Notes: generated by a model not told the origin, from the sequence alone. A DNA stretch of 64,000 bases from Arthrobacter globiformis (GCF_030818015.1 NZ_JAUSZX010000001.1:1116001-1180000), one strand, 5' to 3'. Counted from the stretch's first letter, positions 49,948 through 59,733 are shown. Numbers and translations are program-made.

Positions 49948-50448
49948 ATGCGCACACTCGTTCTGAATGCTGGATATGAACCGCTGGCGGTAGTGACATT
50001 CCGCCGGGCGCTGGTCCTTGTGCTCACCGGAAAGGCAAGCGTGGTGGCCGAAGGCGACGATCCTGTCGTCGGGCCGCAGGACATCATGGGCCGTCCGTCC
50101 GTGATTCTCCTTAACCGCTACATCCGCCCCCGGTACAACATGATCACCGCGGTGAGCAGGCGCGGTGTGCTTCGCCGCGACGGCCACCGGTGTGCCTACT
50201 GCGGCAAGGCAGCCCACACCATAGACCATGTCCAGCCTAAATCCCGGGGCGGTGCCGACTCCTGGGAGAACCTCGTCGCCGCCTGCCTCCGCTGCAACAA
50301 CGTCAAGGGTGACCACACGCCCGGTGAAATGGGCTGGAAGCTTCGGTTCGATCCGGCTCCACCGGTGGGCACCATGTGGCAGATCAAGGAGTTGGAGAAG
50401 CCCACACCGGCGTGGGATCCGTTCCTGCTTCCGGAAAGAGCAGCCTGA
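49948..50448 (+). CDS. HNH endonuclease-domain protein
   Basis: A 166-aa protein. The N-terminal half (MRTLVLNAGYEPLAVVTFRRAL...) and the C-terminal half with HNH motif (CAYCGKAAHTIDHVQPKSRGGADSWENLVAACLRCNNVKG, split by this limit into CAYCGK, TIDHVQPKSRGG and CLRCNNVKG) are typical of the widespread actinobacterial HNH family that sits in housekeeping contexts. Two CxxC pairs likely bind zinc. ATG 49948 is chosen because GAAGAGG lies 7 bases upstream. The substrate is unknown. It precedes the molybdenum-cofactor cluster. Confidence 0.9.
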   Translation: MRTLVLNAGYEPLAVVTFRRALVLVLTGKASVVAEGDDPVVGPQDIMGRPSVILLNRYIRPRYNMITAVSRRGVLRRDGHRCAYCGKAAHTIDHVQPKSRGGADSWENLVAACLRCNNVKGDHTPGEMGWKLRFDPAPPVGTMWQIKELEKPTPAWDPFLLPERAA

Positions 50449-50483
50449 CGCTGCTCTGAGCCTCACAGCATTACGCTGGGTGT

Positions 50484-51077
50484 GTGGACTTTGATGCAAT
50501 AATTCTGGCCGGCGGCCGCTCCTCGCGACTGGGAGGCTCACCCAAGTCTGCCCTGATGTTCGACGGCGCCACCCTCCTTGAGCGCTCCCTCGCGGCGGCC
50601 GCGGAAGCCCGGCACACTGTGGTGGTGGGACCTGAGACGGCTGGCCTCCCCGGCGGTGTTCTCACCTCGCGTGAGGATCCGCCCTTTGCAGGTCCGGCCG
50701 CGGCCATCGCCGCCGGCCTTGCCGCGCTCCGGGGCGCAGATCCCGCGGACCTGGTCCTGGTCCTCGCGTGCGACATGCCGCGCGTGGGCGATGCCGTCCG
50801 CGCACTCCTGGATGCTCTCCCCGGCGCCGGTGCGGACGGCGTCATGGCGGCGTCGGCCGACGGGCGGCGGCAGCCGCTGGCAGGTTTTTATAGCACAGCT
50901 GCGCTGGAACGCGCTGTGCAGGATGCCGCCGCACGCAACGCCCTGGTTCACGGGTCAGTCTTCGCCCTCCTTGCTAGTCTTGACGTGCAGGCTGTGGTTG
51001 TCCCAACGGGCTCCACGGATGATGTGGACACGTGGGACGATGCGGCTGCGTTGGGAGTAGCTGTCCGGGAGCAGTGA
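50484..51077 (+). CDS. mobA: Molybdenum cofactor guanylyltransferase
   Basis: Transfers GMP to molybdopterin to make the bis-MGD-type cofactor. A 197-aa Rossmann NTP-transferase with LAGGRSSRLGGSPKSAL (GTP-binding loop) and ACDMPRVGDA (metal-binding). Residues HTVVVGPETA and TDDVDTWDD complete the fold. The start GTG 50484 has a weak ribosome-binding site (GGGTGT). It starts the cluster mobA-DUF6457-moeA-fdhD, which supplies molybdopterin-GMP to formate-dehydrogenase-type enzymes. Confidence 0.88.
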   Translation: MDFDAIILAGGRSSRLGGSPKSALMFDGATLLERSLAAAAEARHTVVVGPETAGLPGGVLTSREDPPFAGPAAAIAAGLAALRGADPADLVLVLACDMPRVGDAVRALLDALPGAGADGVMAASADGRRQPLAGFYSTAALERAVQDAAARNALVHGSVFALLASLDVQAVVVPTGSTDDVDTWDDAAALGVAVREQ

Positions 51078-51113
51078 CGCGCATTCCGGACCGCCGTGAA
51101 TTTGGAGGCAGGC

Positions 51114-51461
51114 ATGAAGAGCCAGGACGAGACGCTTGAGGAATGGTGCCGTCTGCTGCTGCGGGCCTTTGAGCTCGAGGATGTGGACGTGGACATCAAC
51201 GAGGTGTTGTCCGTCGCGGGAGTAGCTGCGCACTCCGTGGTGCGTCCGGCTGCACCCCTCACCACCTTCATAGCGGGGCTCGCCGCCGGCTTCAAATGCG
51301 CTTCGGGCCAGGCGCCTGACGTCCACGCCATGCAAAGCGCCATGGACGTGGCCCGGGCCGTTGCCAAGGCCTACGCGGCCGACGAGGCGCAGGCTGCGGC
51401 CGGTTCCCCGGCCGCAGGCTCCGCCGGAACTTCGGCGCCCAGCGGGACCCCGAGGGAATGA
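51114..51461 (+). CDS. DUF6457 domain protein in the molybdenum cofactor cluster
   Basis: A 115-aa helical protein, MKSQDETLEEWCRLLLRAFELEDVDVDINEVLSVAGVAAHSV, ending in an Ala/Gly/Ser/Pro tail. DUF6457 proteins lie repeatedly between mobA and moeA in actinobacteria; they also occur fused to MobA. The ATG at 51114 follows GGAGGCAGGC. It overlaps moeA by 4 bp. Its role is unassigned; the position suggests an accessory to cofactor maturation. Confidence 0.85.
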   Translation: MKSQDETLEEWCRLLLRAFELEDVDVDINEVLSVAGVAAHSVVRPAAPLTTFIAGLAAGFKCASGQAPDVHAMQSAMDVARAVAKAYAADEAQAAAGSPAAGSAGTSAPSGTPRE

Positions 51462-52996
51462 CAGCCGCGCCCGAGCACCGCTCTGACGACCCCTCCTCCG
51501 CGGAGGCAACCCCTGCCGGGGACGCGACTGCTGCCGTCGGCGGAACTGCTTCCGCCGCGGAACCCGATTCCGATGCCGCCGAATCCGCGCCCGACGCCGA
51601 ACCCGCTTCCGCGGCAGGGGCGCCGGATGGTCAGGGGGAGCCGGAGGCACCGGGGGAGCCCGACGCGCATGCCAAGCACTTGGCGCACACCTGGGAGGAG
51701 GCCCGGCAGGCCGCCTTCGACTGTGCTGCCCCGATACCTGCGGCACCCGTTCCCTTGCGCGACGCCGTGGGCCGGACACTGGCCGCGGACATCATCGCCC
51801 ACCAGGACATGCCGCACTACGCGTCATCCGCCATGGACGGCTGGGCCGTTAACGGAACGGGTCCGTGGATCCTGGCCGAACCGGGACTGCCTCTGGCACC
51901 GCACCAGGCGAGCGTGATCGTGACGGGCGGACTGATTCCCGCCGGCGCCAAGGCGGTGCTGCGCACCGAGAGCGGTGTGCTCTCCACCGACGACGACGGG
52001 CTGCCCATCCTGACGCTGGGCGGCACCGCCCGACCCGGCGAACCGAGGAACGGCCAGCACATCCGCAAGGCTGCGGAGGAGGCGGCTGCCGGGGACGTGC
52101 TGGTCAGGGCCGGCGTCGTGCTTAACCCCGCCCATGTGGCCCTCGCCGCCCTCGCCGGGTACGACGAGGTGGAGGTCCTCGGCAAACCGGTGGTGAAACT
52201 GCTGCTGACAGGTTCCGAAGTGGTGGAACAGGGAGTGCCCGAGCCCGGGCGGGTGCGTGACACGTTCGGGCCACAGCTGGCCACGGTGGTGGAGATGCTG
52301 GGCGGCCTCTGCCGGGAACAGGTTCGCATCGGCGACGGCTACACGGAATGGCTGCAGGGCCTCGAGGACACAGGCATCGCCGAGGCACAAAACTTGCCGG
52401 CCGACGTCGTCATCACCACCGGTGGCACCGGCCGGTCCGGCACCGACCACTTCAGGCGCGCCGTGGCTGAACTGGGCGGACGCCTGATTATCGACGGCGT
52501 GGCAATGCGGCCGGGACACCCCGCCGTCCTCGCCGAGCTGCCGGACGGGCGCTTCGTGCTGGGGCTGCCGGGCAACCCACTGGCCGCCATGATGGCACTG
52601 TCCACGGTGGGCGCGCCGCTCCTGGCCGCCCTCGGACATGGCAAGCTGCCGCCCGTGCAAGAAGTTCCCTCCGGAACCATGCTCGAACCCGATCCAGGCC
52701 GCACCCGGCTGATGCCCTTCCGGCTCCTCTATGGCATGGCGTCGCCCGCGCAGCACACCGGCCCCGGCATGATGCGTGGACTGGCGTCCGCCGACGGCGT
52801 CCTGGTGGTGCCGCCGCATGGCGTGCAGCTGGGCGAGATGGTGCCGGCTTTCGCCCTGCCCTGGGGTCCGGCCATTCCCGAGCCCAAGACCGCCGAACCC
52901 AAGCCCAAGAGCCCGGCGCGGAAGTCCTCCTCCCGCACCTCCGCCAAACAGGCCGCGCAAAGCGGGCCCGTGGACTGGAGCGCCCTGCTCGACTGA
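51458..52996 (+). CDS. moeA: Molybdopterin molybdenumtransferase
   Basis: Inserts molybdate into molybdopterin-AMP. The 512-aa protein has a 70-residue acidic Ala/Glu/Asp-rich N-terminal extension. The MoeA body follows: VGRTLAADIIAHQDMPHYASSAMDGWAV (split in the text), TGSEVVEQGVPEPGRVRDTFG, VITTGGTGRSGTDHF and FVLGLPGNPLAAMMAL. It ends with a Lys/Pro/Ser-rich tail. Domain length without the extensions is close to the usual 400. ATG 51458 overlaps the upstream stop (ATGA), so it is translationally coupled. Confidence 0.93.
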   Translation: MTAAPEHRSDDPSSAEATPAGDATAAVGGTASAAEPDSDAAESAPDAEPASAAGAPDGQGEPEAPGEPDAHAKHLAHTWEEARQAAFDCAAPIPAAPVPLRDAVGRTLAADIIAHQDMPHYASSAMDGWAVNGTGPWILAEPGLPLAPHQASVIVTGGLIPAGAKAVLRTESGVLSTDDDGLPILTLGGTARPGEPRNGQHIRKAAEEAAAGDVLVRAGVVLNPAHVALAALAGYDEVEVLGKPVVKLLLTGSEVVEQGVPEPGRVRDTFGPQLATVVEMLGGLCREQVRIGDGYTEWLQGLEDTGIAEAQNLPADVVITTGGTGRSGTDHFRRAVAELGGRLIIDGVAMRPGHPAVLAELPDGRFVLGLPGNPLAAMMALSTVGAPLLAALGHGKLPPVQEVPSGTMLEPDPGRTRLMPFRLLYGMASPAQHTGPGMMRGLASADGVLVVPPHGVQLGEMVPAFALPWGPAIPEPKTAEPKPKSPARKSSSRTSAKQAAQSGPVDWSALLD

Positions 52997-53042
52997 GGTG
53001 CAATGATGGAGGCATGAACAGCCACTCAGCGCGGAGTCTCGC

Positions 53043-53915
53043 ATGGGCCGTGTAACGCAACGACGCAAGGTGCACCGCTACGTCCTGGACGGCTCGGCCG
53101 CGGCGTTGGAGTTCCCCGTCAGGCACCGCGAGGACGTGCTCGCCGTCGAGGAACCGCTTGAGATCCGGCTGGGCAACCTGTCCTTCTCAGTCACCATGCG
53201 CACGCCCGGGGACGACTTCGACCTCGTGGCAGGGTTCCTCGTCTCAGAAGGCGTCATCTGGGACGCCGACCAGCTGATCTCGCTCAGGTTCTGCGCCGGT
53301 GAGGATGAAAACGGGGTCCAAACATTCAACGTGGTCGAAGCCCAGCTGCGGCCCGATGTGCCCCTGCCGGACACCGGCCGGCACGTCTACACGTCCAGCT
53401 CGTGCGGGATCTGCGGCACGGACTCCATTGAATCGGTGACCAAGTCCTCGCACTTCAACCCCGCCGCCGACCGGCTCACCGTTCCGGTCGAAACGCTTGC
53501 CTCCCTGCCGGACCGGCTGCGGGAGGCGCAGGCAGTCTTCGAGGTGACCGGGGGAGTGCACGCTGCCGGACTGTTCAGGATTGACGACGACGGCGGGGCG
53601 GAGCTGCTGTGCCTGCGGGAGGACGTGGGCCGGCACAACGCGGTGGACAAGGTAGTTGGCTGGGCCCTGCGTGAACGGCGGCTGCCGCTCACCAACACCG
53701 TGCTCCAGGTGTCGGGGCGGGCCTCCTTCGAGCTCGTCCAGAAGGCCGCACTGGCCGGCATCCCGGTGCTTGCCGCGGTCAGCGCACCCTCCAGCCTGGC
53801 GGTGGAGCTAGCCGAGTCCGCTGGCGTCACCCTTGCCGGGTTCAGCCGGGGAACCAGCCTGAATGTCTACGCAGGTCCTGGCCGCATCTCCACGCCTGCT
53901 CCGGTGCCGCGGTAG
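53043..53915 (+). CDS. fdhD: Formate dehydrogenase accessory sulfurtransferase FdhD
   Basis: Transfers sulfur from a cysteine desulfurase to the molybdenum cofactor of formate dehydrogenase. The 290-aa protein has the catalytic CxxC in TSSSCGICGTDSIE, the EEPLEIRLG and RTPGDDFDLVAGFLVSEG motifs, and REDVGRHNAVDKVVGW. ATG 53043 follows GCGGAG. It is 46 bp after moeA. Its presence predicts a formate dehydrogenase encoded elsewhere. Confidence 0.95.
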   Translation: MGRVTQRRKVHRYVLDGSAAALEFPVRHREDVLAVEEPLEIRLGNLSFSVTMRTPGDDFDLVAGFLVSEGVIWDADQLISLRFCAGEDENGVQTFNVVEAQLRPDVPLPDTGRHVYTSSSCGICGTDSIESVTKSSHFNPAADRLTVPVETLASLPDRLREAQAVFEVTGGVHAAGLFRIDDDGGAELLCLREDVGRHNAVDKVVGWALRERRLPLTNTVLQVSGRASFELVQKAALAGIPVLAAVSAPSSLAVELAESAGVTLAGFSRGTSLNVYAGPGRISTPAPVPR

Positions 53916-54087
53916 GGGCGTGGCACCTTGGCGTCCGCACGCCAAAGCAGTAGATTTTATCCATCGAATAGAAGCGTTGATCCCACACGACAGCTGAACT
54001 GCCCGGACCTAAGCTGACCGCGACGCCCATGCCCGCACGAAAGCCAGCACAGCCCGCTTCTGCTTTCACGTACTAAAGAGGTACACA

Positions 54088-57000
54088 TTGCACGACGACC
54101 GCCGGATCACGGAAGTCCGCCTGGACCGCTTTCTCCGCGAACGCATTACCCCCGCCATCTATGGTCGTAGCGTGCCGCTGGAGCTCAGCAGCTGGGATGT
54201 TCCGGATGAACCCGTCGCGGTTCTGGAGGCGCTGCGCCAGGAGTTCACGCCGCAGGAACACGGTGCCGCCTGGGGACGTCCGTGGAGCACAAAATGGCTG
54301 CGGCTCCAGGGGGAGGTGCCGGATGCCTGGGGAACGGCGCCGGATACCGAGGTGGAGATCGTGGTGGACCTCGGGTTCACCACGGAGATTCCCGGCTTCC
54401 AGTGCGAGGGGATCGCGTGGCGCCCGGACGGCACCATCATCAAGGCCATCTCGCCCCGCAACCAGCACATCCCGCTGAAGCTCCTGGGCAGCGGACTGGC
54501 CGTGGACTTCTACGTGGAGGCGGCGGCCAACCCCGACGTCGCCCAGGGCTGGAGCTTCGCTGCGACTCCGTACGGGGACAAGGCCACCGCCGGAACCGAA
54601 CCGCAGTACCGCCTCGGCAACATCGCCATAGCCGAACTGAACCGCGCCGTGTGGGAGCTCCAGCAGGACGTGCTGACGCTCAGCGGCCTCATGCACGAGC
54701 TGCCCACGGAGCTGCCACGCCGGCACGAGATCCTCCGTGCCCTCGAGCGCATGATGGACACCATGGACCCCGACGACGTCGCGGGCACCGCGCCGGAAGG
54801 GCGGGCTGCCCTGGCCGAGGTGCTGGCCAGGCCCGCCTACGCTTCCGCCCACCGGCTGCTCGCCACCGGGCACGCGCACATCGACTCGGCCTGGCTGTGG
54901 CCGGTGCGGGAGACCATGCGCAAGTGCGCCCGGACTTTTTCCAACGTGGTTGCCCTCATGGACGAGGACCCGGACTTCGTGTTTTCCTGCTCGTCGGCCC
55001 AGCAGCTCGCCTGGATCAAGGAATACTACCCGGAGCTCTTCGGGCGCATCCGGGAAAAGGTGAAGTCGGGCCAGTTCATTCCCGTGGGCGGCATGTGGGT
55101 GGAATCCGACACCAACATGCCAGGCGGGGAGGCCATGGCCCGGCAGTTCGTGGAAGGCAAGAGCTTCTTCCTCAGGGAATTCGACGTCGAGTGCAGGGAA
55201 GCCTGGCTACCGGACTCCTTCGGTTACTCCGCAGCCCTGCCGCAGATCGTCAAGGCCGCCGGCAGCCGCTGGTTCCTGACCCAGAAGATCTCTTGGAACC
55301 AGATCAACCGGATGCCGCACCATACCTTCAACTGGGAAGGCATTGACGGCACACGCCTCTTCACGCACTTCCCGCCAGTGGACACGTATAACTCTGAACT
55401 CAGCGCCCGGGATCTGGCGCACGCCGAGCGCAACTACCGGGACCACGGCCACGGCACCATCTCGCTCGTTCCCTTCGGCTATGGCGACGGCGGCGGCGGA
55501 CCGACGCGGGAGATGGTCGCTGCCGCGCACCGCGCGGCCGACCTGGAAGGCTCACCGAAAGTTCGGATCGGCTCGCCTCGCAGCTTCTTCGAACAGGCCG
55601 AGGCCGAGTACAAAGCGCTGCCGGTCTGGGTGGGGGAGATGTACCTGGAGCTGCACCGCGGCACCTATACGAGCCAGGCCAGGACCAAGCAGGGCAACCG
55701 CCGGTCCGAGCACCTCCTCCGCGAGGCGGAGCTATGGTGCGCCACAGCCGCTGTCCGCTCCGGCGGGGAGTACACCTATCCCGCCGCCGAGCTGAAGCGG
55801 CTGTGGCAGCTGGTCCTGCTGCAGCAGTTCCACGACATCCTGCCCGGCAGCGCCATCGCCTGGGTGCACCAGGACGCCGAACGCAACTACGCAGCCGTGG
55901 CCAAGGGGTTGGAAGCACTCATCACCGAGGCTGCCGCGGCACTCCTTGGCGAAGGGACGCAGGAGTTCCTGCTCAATGCCAGCCCTCATGGCCGGCTGGG
56001 AGTCCCGGCGCTCGCGGCAGGAGTGCCTGTGTCAACCCAGGACGCAGTGTCAGCCAAGGATGAGGTTGAGGCTACGCCGCTGGATGGCGGCTTTGTCCTG
56101 GACAACGGTGTTATCCGTGCCGTGCTCGATGACAACGGGCTCCTGACGTCCCTGCGGGATCACAGGTCAGGCCGCGAAGCGATCGCACCGGGCCAGTTCG
56201 GAAACCACCTGGAACTGCACCGCGACACCCCCAACGAGTGGGACGCCTGGGACATCGACGAGTTCTACCGGCGCAACGTCACGAGCCTTACCGACGCCGC
56301 GGAGGTGCGGCTGGAGCGGCACGGCGGGGACGCCGTCGTCGTGGTGGAACGGCTCACCGGTTCCTCCTGCATCACCCAGCGCATCACGCTGGCGGCGGGC
56401 AGCCCGTCCCTGGGAATCTCGACTGAGGTCGACTGGCAGGAACGGGAGAAGCTGCTCAAGCTGGGATTCCCGCTGGACCTAAGGGCCGACCGCTCGGCGG
56501 CGGAGACCCAGTTCGGCCACGTCTTCCGGCCGACCCACGTGAACACCTCATGGGAGGCGGCGAAATTCGAGATCTGCGCGCACCGCTGGATCCACGTCGC
56601 GGAACCCGGGTACGGCGTGGCCATCGCCAACGCCTCCACCTACGGGCACGACGTCGCCCGGTCTGTCCGGGACGACGGCGGGACCACCACCACCGTCCGG
56701 CTCTCGCTGCTGCGAGCCGCCAAGTTCCCCGACCCCCAAGCCGACCGCGGCAGACACGTGCTTGACGTCTGGGTCCGGCCGGCAGCGGGAATCGCCGAGG
56801 CCGTGGAGGAGGGCTACCGCGCCAACCTCGCGCCGAGGACGGTGCGGGGCGCCCACCCGGCCGAAGCGCTGGTTACGGTGGACAACCCGGCCCTGGTGAT
56901 TGAAGCCGTGAAGCTGGCCGAAGACGGCTCCGGCGATGTCATCGTCCGGCTGTACGAATCACTGGGCCAGCGCTCGGCCGGACGGCTCGCAGCCAACTTC

Positions 57001-57132
57001 CCGGCCACGGGAATCCAGACCGTGGACCTGCTCGAGCGGCCGGTTGAGGCGACGGGCGTGGTGGCCGGGGCGGACTCCGCCGAGCTCACCCTGCGGCCGT
57101 TCCAGCTGGTCACACTGAGGCTCGCCCGCTGA
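54088..57132 (+). CDS. GH38 family alpha-mannosidase
   Basis: A 1014-aa glycoside hydrolase. The zinc and catalytic motif GHAHIDSAWLWPVRETMRK lies near residue 260 and the nucleophile aspartate in EAWLPDSFGYSAALPQI near 370. The middle domain and C-terminal beta domains follow. It resembles cytosolic alpha-mannosidases of bacteria and yeast Ams1 type; no signal peptide is visible. It hydrolyses alpha-mannosides, perhaps oligomannose from fungal or plant material. I chose TTG 54088 because AAGAGG lies 6 bases upstream. It stands alone, convergent with the ABC transporter genes. Confidence 0.92.
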   Translation: MHDDRRITEVRLDRFLRERITPAIYGRSVPLELSSWDVPDEPVAVLEALRQEFTPQEHGAAWGRPWSTKWLRLQGEVPDAWGTAPDTEVEIVVDLGFTTEIPGFQCEGIAWRPDGTIIKAISPRNQHIPLKLLGSGLAVDFYVEAAANPDVAQGWSFAATPYGDKATAGTEPQYRLGNIAIAELNRAVWELQQDVLTLSGLMHELPTELPRRHEILRALERMMDTMDPDDVAGTAPEGRAALAEVLARPAYASAHRLLATGHAHIDSAWLWPVRETMRKCARTFSNVVALMDEDPDFVFSCSSAQQLAWIKEYYPELFGRIREKVKSGQFIPVGGMWVESDTNMPGGEAMARQFVEGKSFFLREFDVECREAWLPDSFGYSAALPQIVKAAGSRWFLTQKISWNQINRMPHHTFNWEGIDGTRLFTHFPPVDTYNSELSARDLAHAERNYRDHGHGTISLVPFGYGDGGGGPTREMVAAAHRAADLEGSPKVRIGSPRSFFEQAEAEYKALPVWVGEMYLELHRGTYTSQARTKQGNRRSEHLLREAELWCATAAVRSGGEYTYPAAELKRLWQLVLLQQFHDILPGSAIAWVHQDAERNYAAVAKGLEALITEAAAALLGEGTQEFLLNASPHGRLGVPALAAGVPVSTQDAVSAKDEVEATPLDGGFVLDNGVIRAVLDDNGLLTSLRDHRSGREAIAPGQFGNHLELHRDTPNEWDAWDIDEFYRRNVTSLTDAAEVRLERHGGDAVVVVERLTGSSCITQRITLAAGSPSLGISTEVDWQEREKLLKLGFPLDLRADRSAAETQFGHVFRPTHVNTSWEAAKFEICAHRWIHVAEPGYGVAIANASTYGHDVARSVRDDGGTTTTVRLSLLRAAKFPDPQADRGRHVLDVWVRPAAGIAEAVEEGYRANLAPRTVRGAHPAEALVTVDNPALVIEAVKLAEDGSGDVIVRLYESLGQRSAGRLAANFPATGIQTVDLLERPVEATGVVAGADSAELTLRPFQLVTLRLAR

Positions 57133-57154
57133 GGTAAACGGCCAGCGCCAGCGC

Positions 57155-57973
57155 TCAGAACTCGTGCAGCAGGCGCCGGACGAACTGCCGGGTCCGGTCC
57201 TGCCGCGGCGCGCGGAGGACTTCGGCGGCCGGTCCGCGCTCCACCACGAGGCCGCCGTCCATGAAGATGACCTCGTCCGCCACTTGGCGGGCGAAGGCAA
57301 GCTCGTGGGTGACGATGACCATGGTCCATCCCTCGTCGGCCAGTTCCTGGATGACGCCCAGGACGTCGCCCACCAGTTCCGGGTCAAGCGCCGAGGTGGG
57401 CTCGTCGAACAGCAACAGCTGGGGTTTCAGGGCCAGAGCCCGCACGATCCCCACCCGCTGCTGCTGGCCGCCGGAGAGCTCGAACGGGTAGGCGTCCCGC
57501 TTATCCGCCAGCCCCACCCTGGCGAGCAGCTTTTCGGCCTCGGCCACCGCCTCGGCTCGCTTGTGCTTCTGCACCTGGACGGGTCCTTCGATGACGTTCT
57601 GCAAAACGGTCATGTGCGGGAACAGGTTGTAGTGCTGGAACACCATGGCGCTGCGGTCCCGCAGGTCTGATATCTCCTTCTTGGAGACCCTGGCCGAGAA
57701 ATCCAGCGCCAGATCGGTGCCCGGCCCCGCAAAGGTGACCGTCCCGGCGTCGGGCGTTTCCAGTCCGTTCAGTGAGCGCAGCACGGTGGTTTTGCCCGAA
57801 CCCGACGGCCCGATCAGGGCCACCACATTGCCCCGGCGCACGTCGAGGTCGATGTCCCTCAGCACCACATTGCTGCCGAACGCCTTCGCGAGGTTGCGGA
57901 CCGACAGTACGGGCCTGGCCTGTGCTGAGGCTCCGTGGGCTGCCGTGTGTGCTGCTCCGTCAGTGGGCGACAT
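57155..57973 (-). CDS. Polar amino acid ABC transporter, ATP-binding protein
   Basis: A 272-aa ATPase with Walker A GPSGSGKTT, Q-loop FQHYNLFPHMTV, signature LSGGQQQRVGIVRAL and Walker B LLLFDEPTSALDP, H-loop VTHELAFAR. This matches GlnQ/HisP/TcyC-type ATPases for polar amino acids. It is the last gene of a three-gene importer (binding protein, permease, ATPase) on the minus strand. ATG 57973 overlaps the permease stop by 14 bp and is preceded by AAAGGAG. The N-terminal 27 residues are Ala/His-rich and unlike the family. Confidence 0.92.
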   Translation of the reverse strand: MSPTDGAAHTAAHGASAQARPVLSVRNLAKAFGSNVVLRDIDLDVRRGNVVALIGPSGSGKTTVLRSLNGLETPDAGTVTFAGPGTDLALDFSARVSKKEISDLRDRSAMVFQHYNLFPHMTVLQNVIEGPVQVQKHKRAEAVAEAEKLLARVGLADKRDAYPFELSGGQQQRVGIVRALALKPQLLLFDEPTSALDPELVGDVLGVIQELADEGWTMVIVTHELAFARQVADEVIFMDGGLVVERGPAAEVLRAPRQDRTRQFVRRLLHEF

Positions 57974-58625
57974 AGCGGTCCAATCTCCTTTCAAGAACGG
58001 ACTGCCCGGAGGAGAGCGCCAGGCAGATCACCCAGTAGACCAGGGCAGCCTCGAGGTAGAGCGCCATGAACTCCTGGCTGAAGGCCGCGATCTGCTGGGC
58101 GTTGCGGAAGAGCTCCGTGACCAGGATCAGCGAGGCCAGGGACGTGTCCTTGACCAGCGAAATGAAGGTGTTGGACAGCGGCGGCACGGACACCCTCGCG
58201 GCCTGTGGCAGGATGATGCGGCGCAGCGATTGGCCACGGGACATGCCGATGGTGTGGCCGGCTTCCCACTGCCCCTTGGGCACCGACAGGATGGCGGCCC
58301 GGATGACCTCCGCGGCATAGCCGCCAACGTTGAGTGAAAAGGCGATGATGGCGCTGGGCCACGGATCAAGCTTCACGCCCAGGCTGGGCAGGCCGTAGAA
58401 GATCACAAACAGCTGCACCAGCAGCGGCGTGCCGCGGATCACCGAAACGTAGAACCGCGCCACGCCGGACACCACGGCGTTCCGGCTCAGCCGCATCAGC
58501 GCCACCAGCAGGGCCAGAGCGAGGCCGATCACGAACGACGCCAGCGTAAGCGGGATGGTGCCGGTAACTGCCCCCGTGACAATAGGGCCGAAGGAGCTCC
58601 AGATGAGATCCCAGTTCAACGGCAT
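57960..58625 (-). CDS. Polar amino acid ABC transporter, permease
   Basis: A 221-aa membrane permease with five helices. It begins MPLNWDLIWSSFGPIV. The HisMQ/TcyB-type EAA loop is visible as GQWEAGHTIGMSRGQSLRRIILPQA. It abuts the binding-protein stop at 58626 with no gap, and overlaps the ATPase start by 14 bp. Together these form an importer resembling cystine or glutamine transporters. Confidence 0.92.
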   Translation of the reverse strand: MPLNWDLIWSSFGPIVTGAVTGTIPLTLASFVIGLALALLVALMRLSRNAVVSGVARFYVSVIRGTPLLVQLFVIFYGLPSLGVKLDPWPSAIIAFSLNVGGYAAEVIRAAILSVPKGQWEAGHTIGMSRGQSLRRIILPQAARVSVPPLSNTFISLVKDTSLASLILVTELFRNAQQIAAFSQEFMALYLEAALVYWVICLALSSGQSVLERRLDRYVAH

Positions 58626-59447
58626 CTACTTGGTGACGTCCGTGCCGAAGTACTTCTCCGAGATCTTGGCCAGCGTCCCGGCAGTGCGAAGGTCCTCGAG
58701 CGCCTTGTCCACCGCTTTCGTGAGCTCCGTGGACCCCTTGCGGAACACAAAGGCGCTTTCGGACTTCTCCGTGGTTTCGGCGGCAATCTTCAGCCCGGCA
58801 TCCGGGTTCGTCTTGGCGTAGTCGAGGTACGTGAGCTTGTCATTGACGATGGCGTCCACGCGTCCCTGCCGGACCAGCGCCACGCCCTGGGCCCAGCCCT
58901 CCACGGACTGGACGTTGGCGCCGGCGTCGACGGCCATCTTGTAGAAGTTGCTGGTGAGCGACTGGGCTGTGGTCTTGCCCTTGAGGCTGTCAAAGCCGGT
59001 AATGCTGTTGTTGTCCGCCTTCGTCACGATCACGCCCGTGGAGACCGTGTACGGCTTGGAGAAGTCGTACTTGGCCTTGCGTTCGTCATTGATGGAGATC
59101 TGGTTGGCGATGGTGTCGAAGCGCTTGGCGTCGAGGCCGGCGAAGATGCCGTCGAACTGGGTCTCTTGGAAGGCGGCCTTCACGCCCAGCTTCTCCGCTA
59201 CCGCCCGTGCGATCTCCACGTCATAGCCAGTCAGGTCGCCGGCGCCTTCGGCGTGGAACGAGAACGGCTTGTAGGTGCCCTCCGTGGCGATGACGATCTC
59301 GCCCTTGGACTTCACATCGCTGAGTGACGTGTCCGAGCTGCTGGCGGCCGGGGCCTGGGAACCTCCGCTGCCGCAGGCCGTCAGAGCCAGGGCCAGTCCG
59401 GCAAGGGTGGCCGCAAGGGCGGAGCGGCGGGAATGGACACGGTTCAT
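58626..59447 (-). CDS. Polar amino acid/cystine-type ABC transporter substrate-binding lipoprotein
   Basis: A 273-aa lipoprotein (lipobox LALTACGSG, Cys near residue 25). The SBP_bac_3 domain begins KGEIVIATEGTYKPFSFH and has LTGYDVEIARAVAEKLG, FDGIFAGLDAKRFDTIANQISI, as in cystine/polar-amino-acid binding proteins. The start is ATG 59447 (MNRVHSRRSALAA), preceded by AAGAAGG; the open frame upstream runs through the leader. It is the first gene of the importer operon. The leader is about 130 bp. Confidence 0.93.
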   Translation of the reverse strand: MNRVHSRRSALAATLAGLALALTACGSGGSQAPAASSSDTSLSDVKSKGEIVIATEGTYKPFSFHAEGAGDLTGYDVEIARAVAEKLGVKAAFQETQFDGIFAGLDAKRFDTIANQISINDERKAKYDFSKPYTVSTGVIVTKADNNSITGFDSLKGKTTAQSLTSNFYKMAVDAGANVQSVEGWAQGVALVRQGRVDAIVNDKLTYLDYAKTNPDAGLKIAAETTEKSESAFVFRKGSTELTKAVDKALEDLRTAGTLAKISEKYFGTDVTK

Positions 59448-59579
59448 GGCGGGTACCTTCTTCTTCAGGCTGCGGCGGAGGCAACGCGGCGGCCGGATCC
59501 GGCCCCGCGGTGCCAGTGCGTGCAACGCATTGGCAAAGTCTCTTATTTCGCCATCATACGGGGGCTGAAACGGGCCCTT

Positions 59580-59623
59580 AAAAAGGCTGAGTGGGGGCGG
59601 TCCCCAACGGCCGCCACCACTCA
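59580..59623 (-). terminator. Terminator after the membrane protein at 59734, before the importer operon
   Basis: On the minus strand GAGTGGTGGCGGCC pairs with GGACCGCCCCCACTC (59590-59623), one mismatch, and is followed by AGCCTTTTT (plus-strand A-run at 59580-59585). It ends transcripts from the HTH/membrane operon or acts as an attenuator of the importer. Confidence 0.7.
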
Positions 59624-59733
59624 TCCCCCCAATGTGCGATCCGGCAGGCGCCACGGCTTGTAAGCCAGGCAGCAACTCCTTTCACACATTCATGATTCTC
59701 TCACGGTCTAATGATTTTGTGAATCCCGGGTTG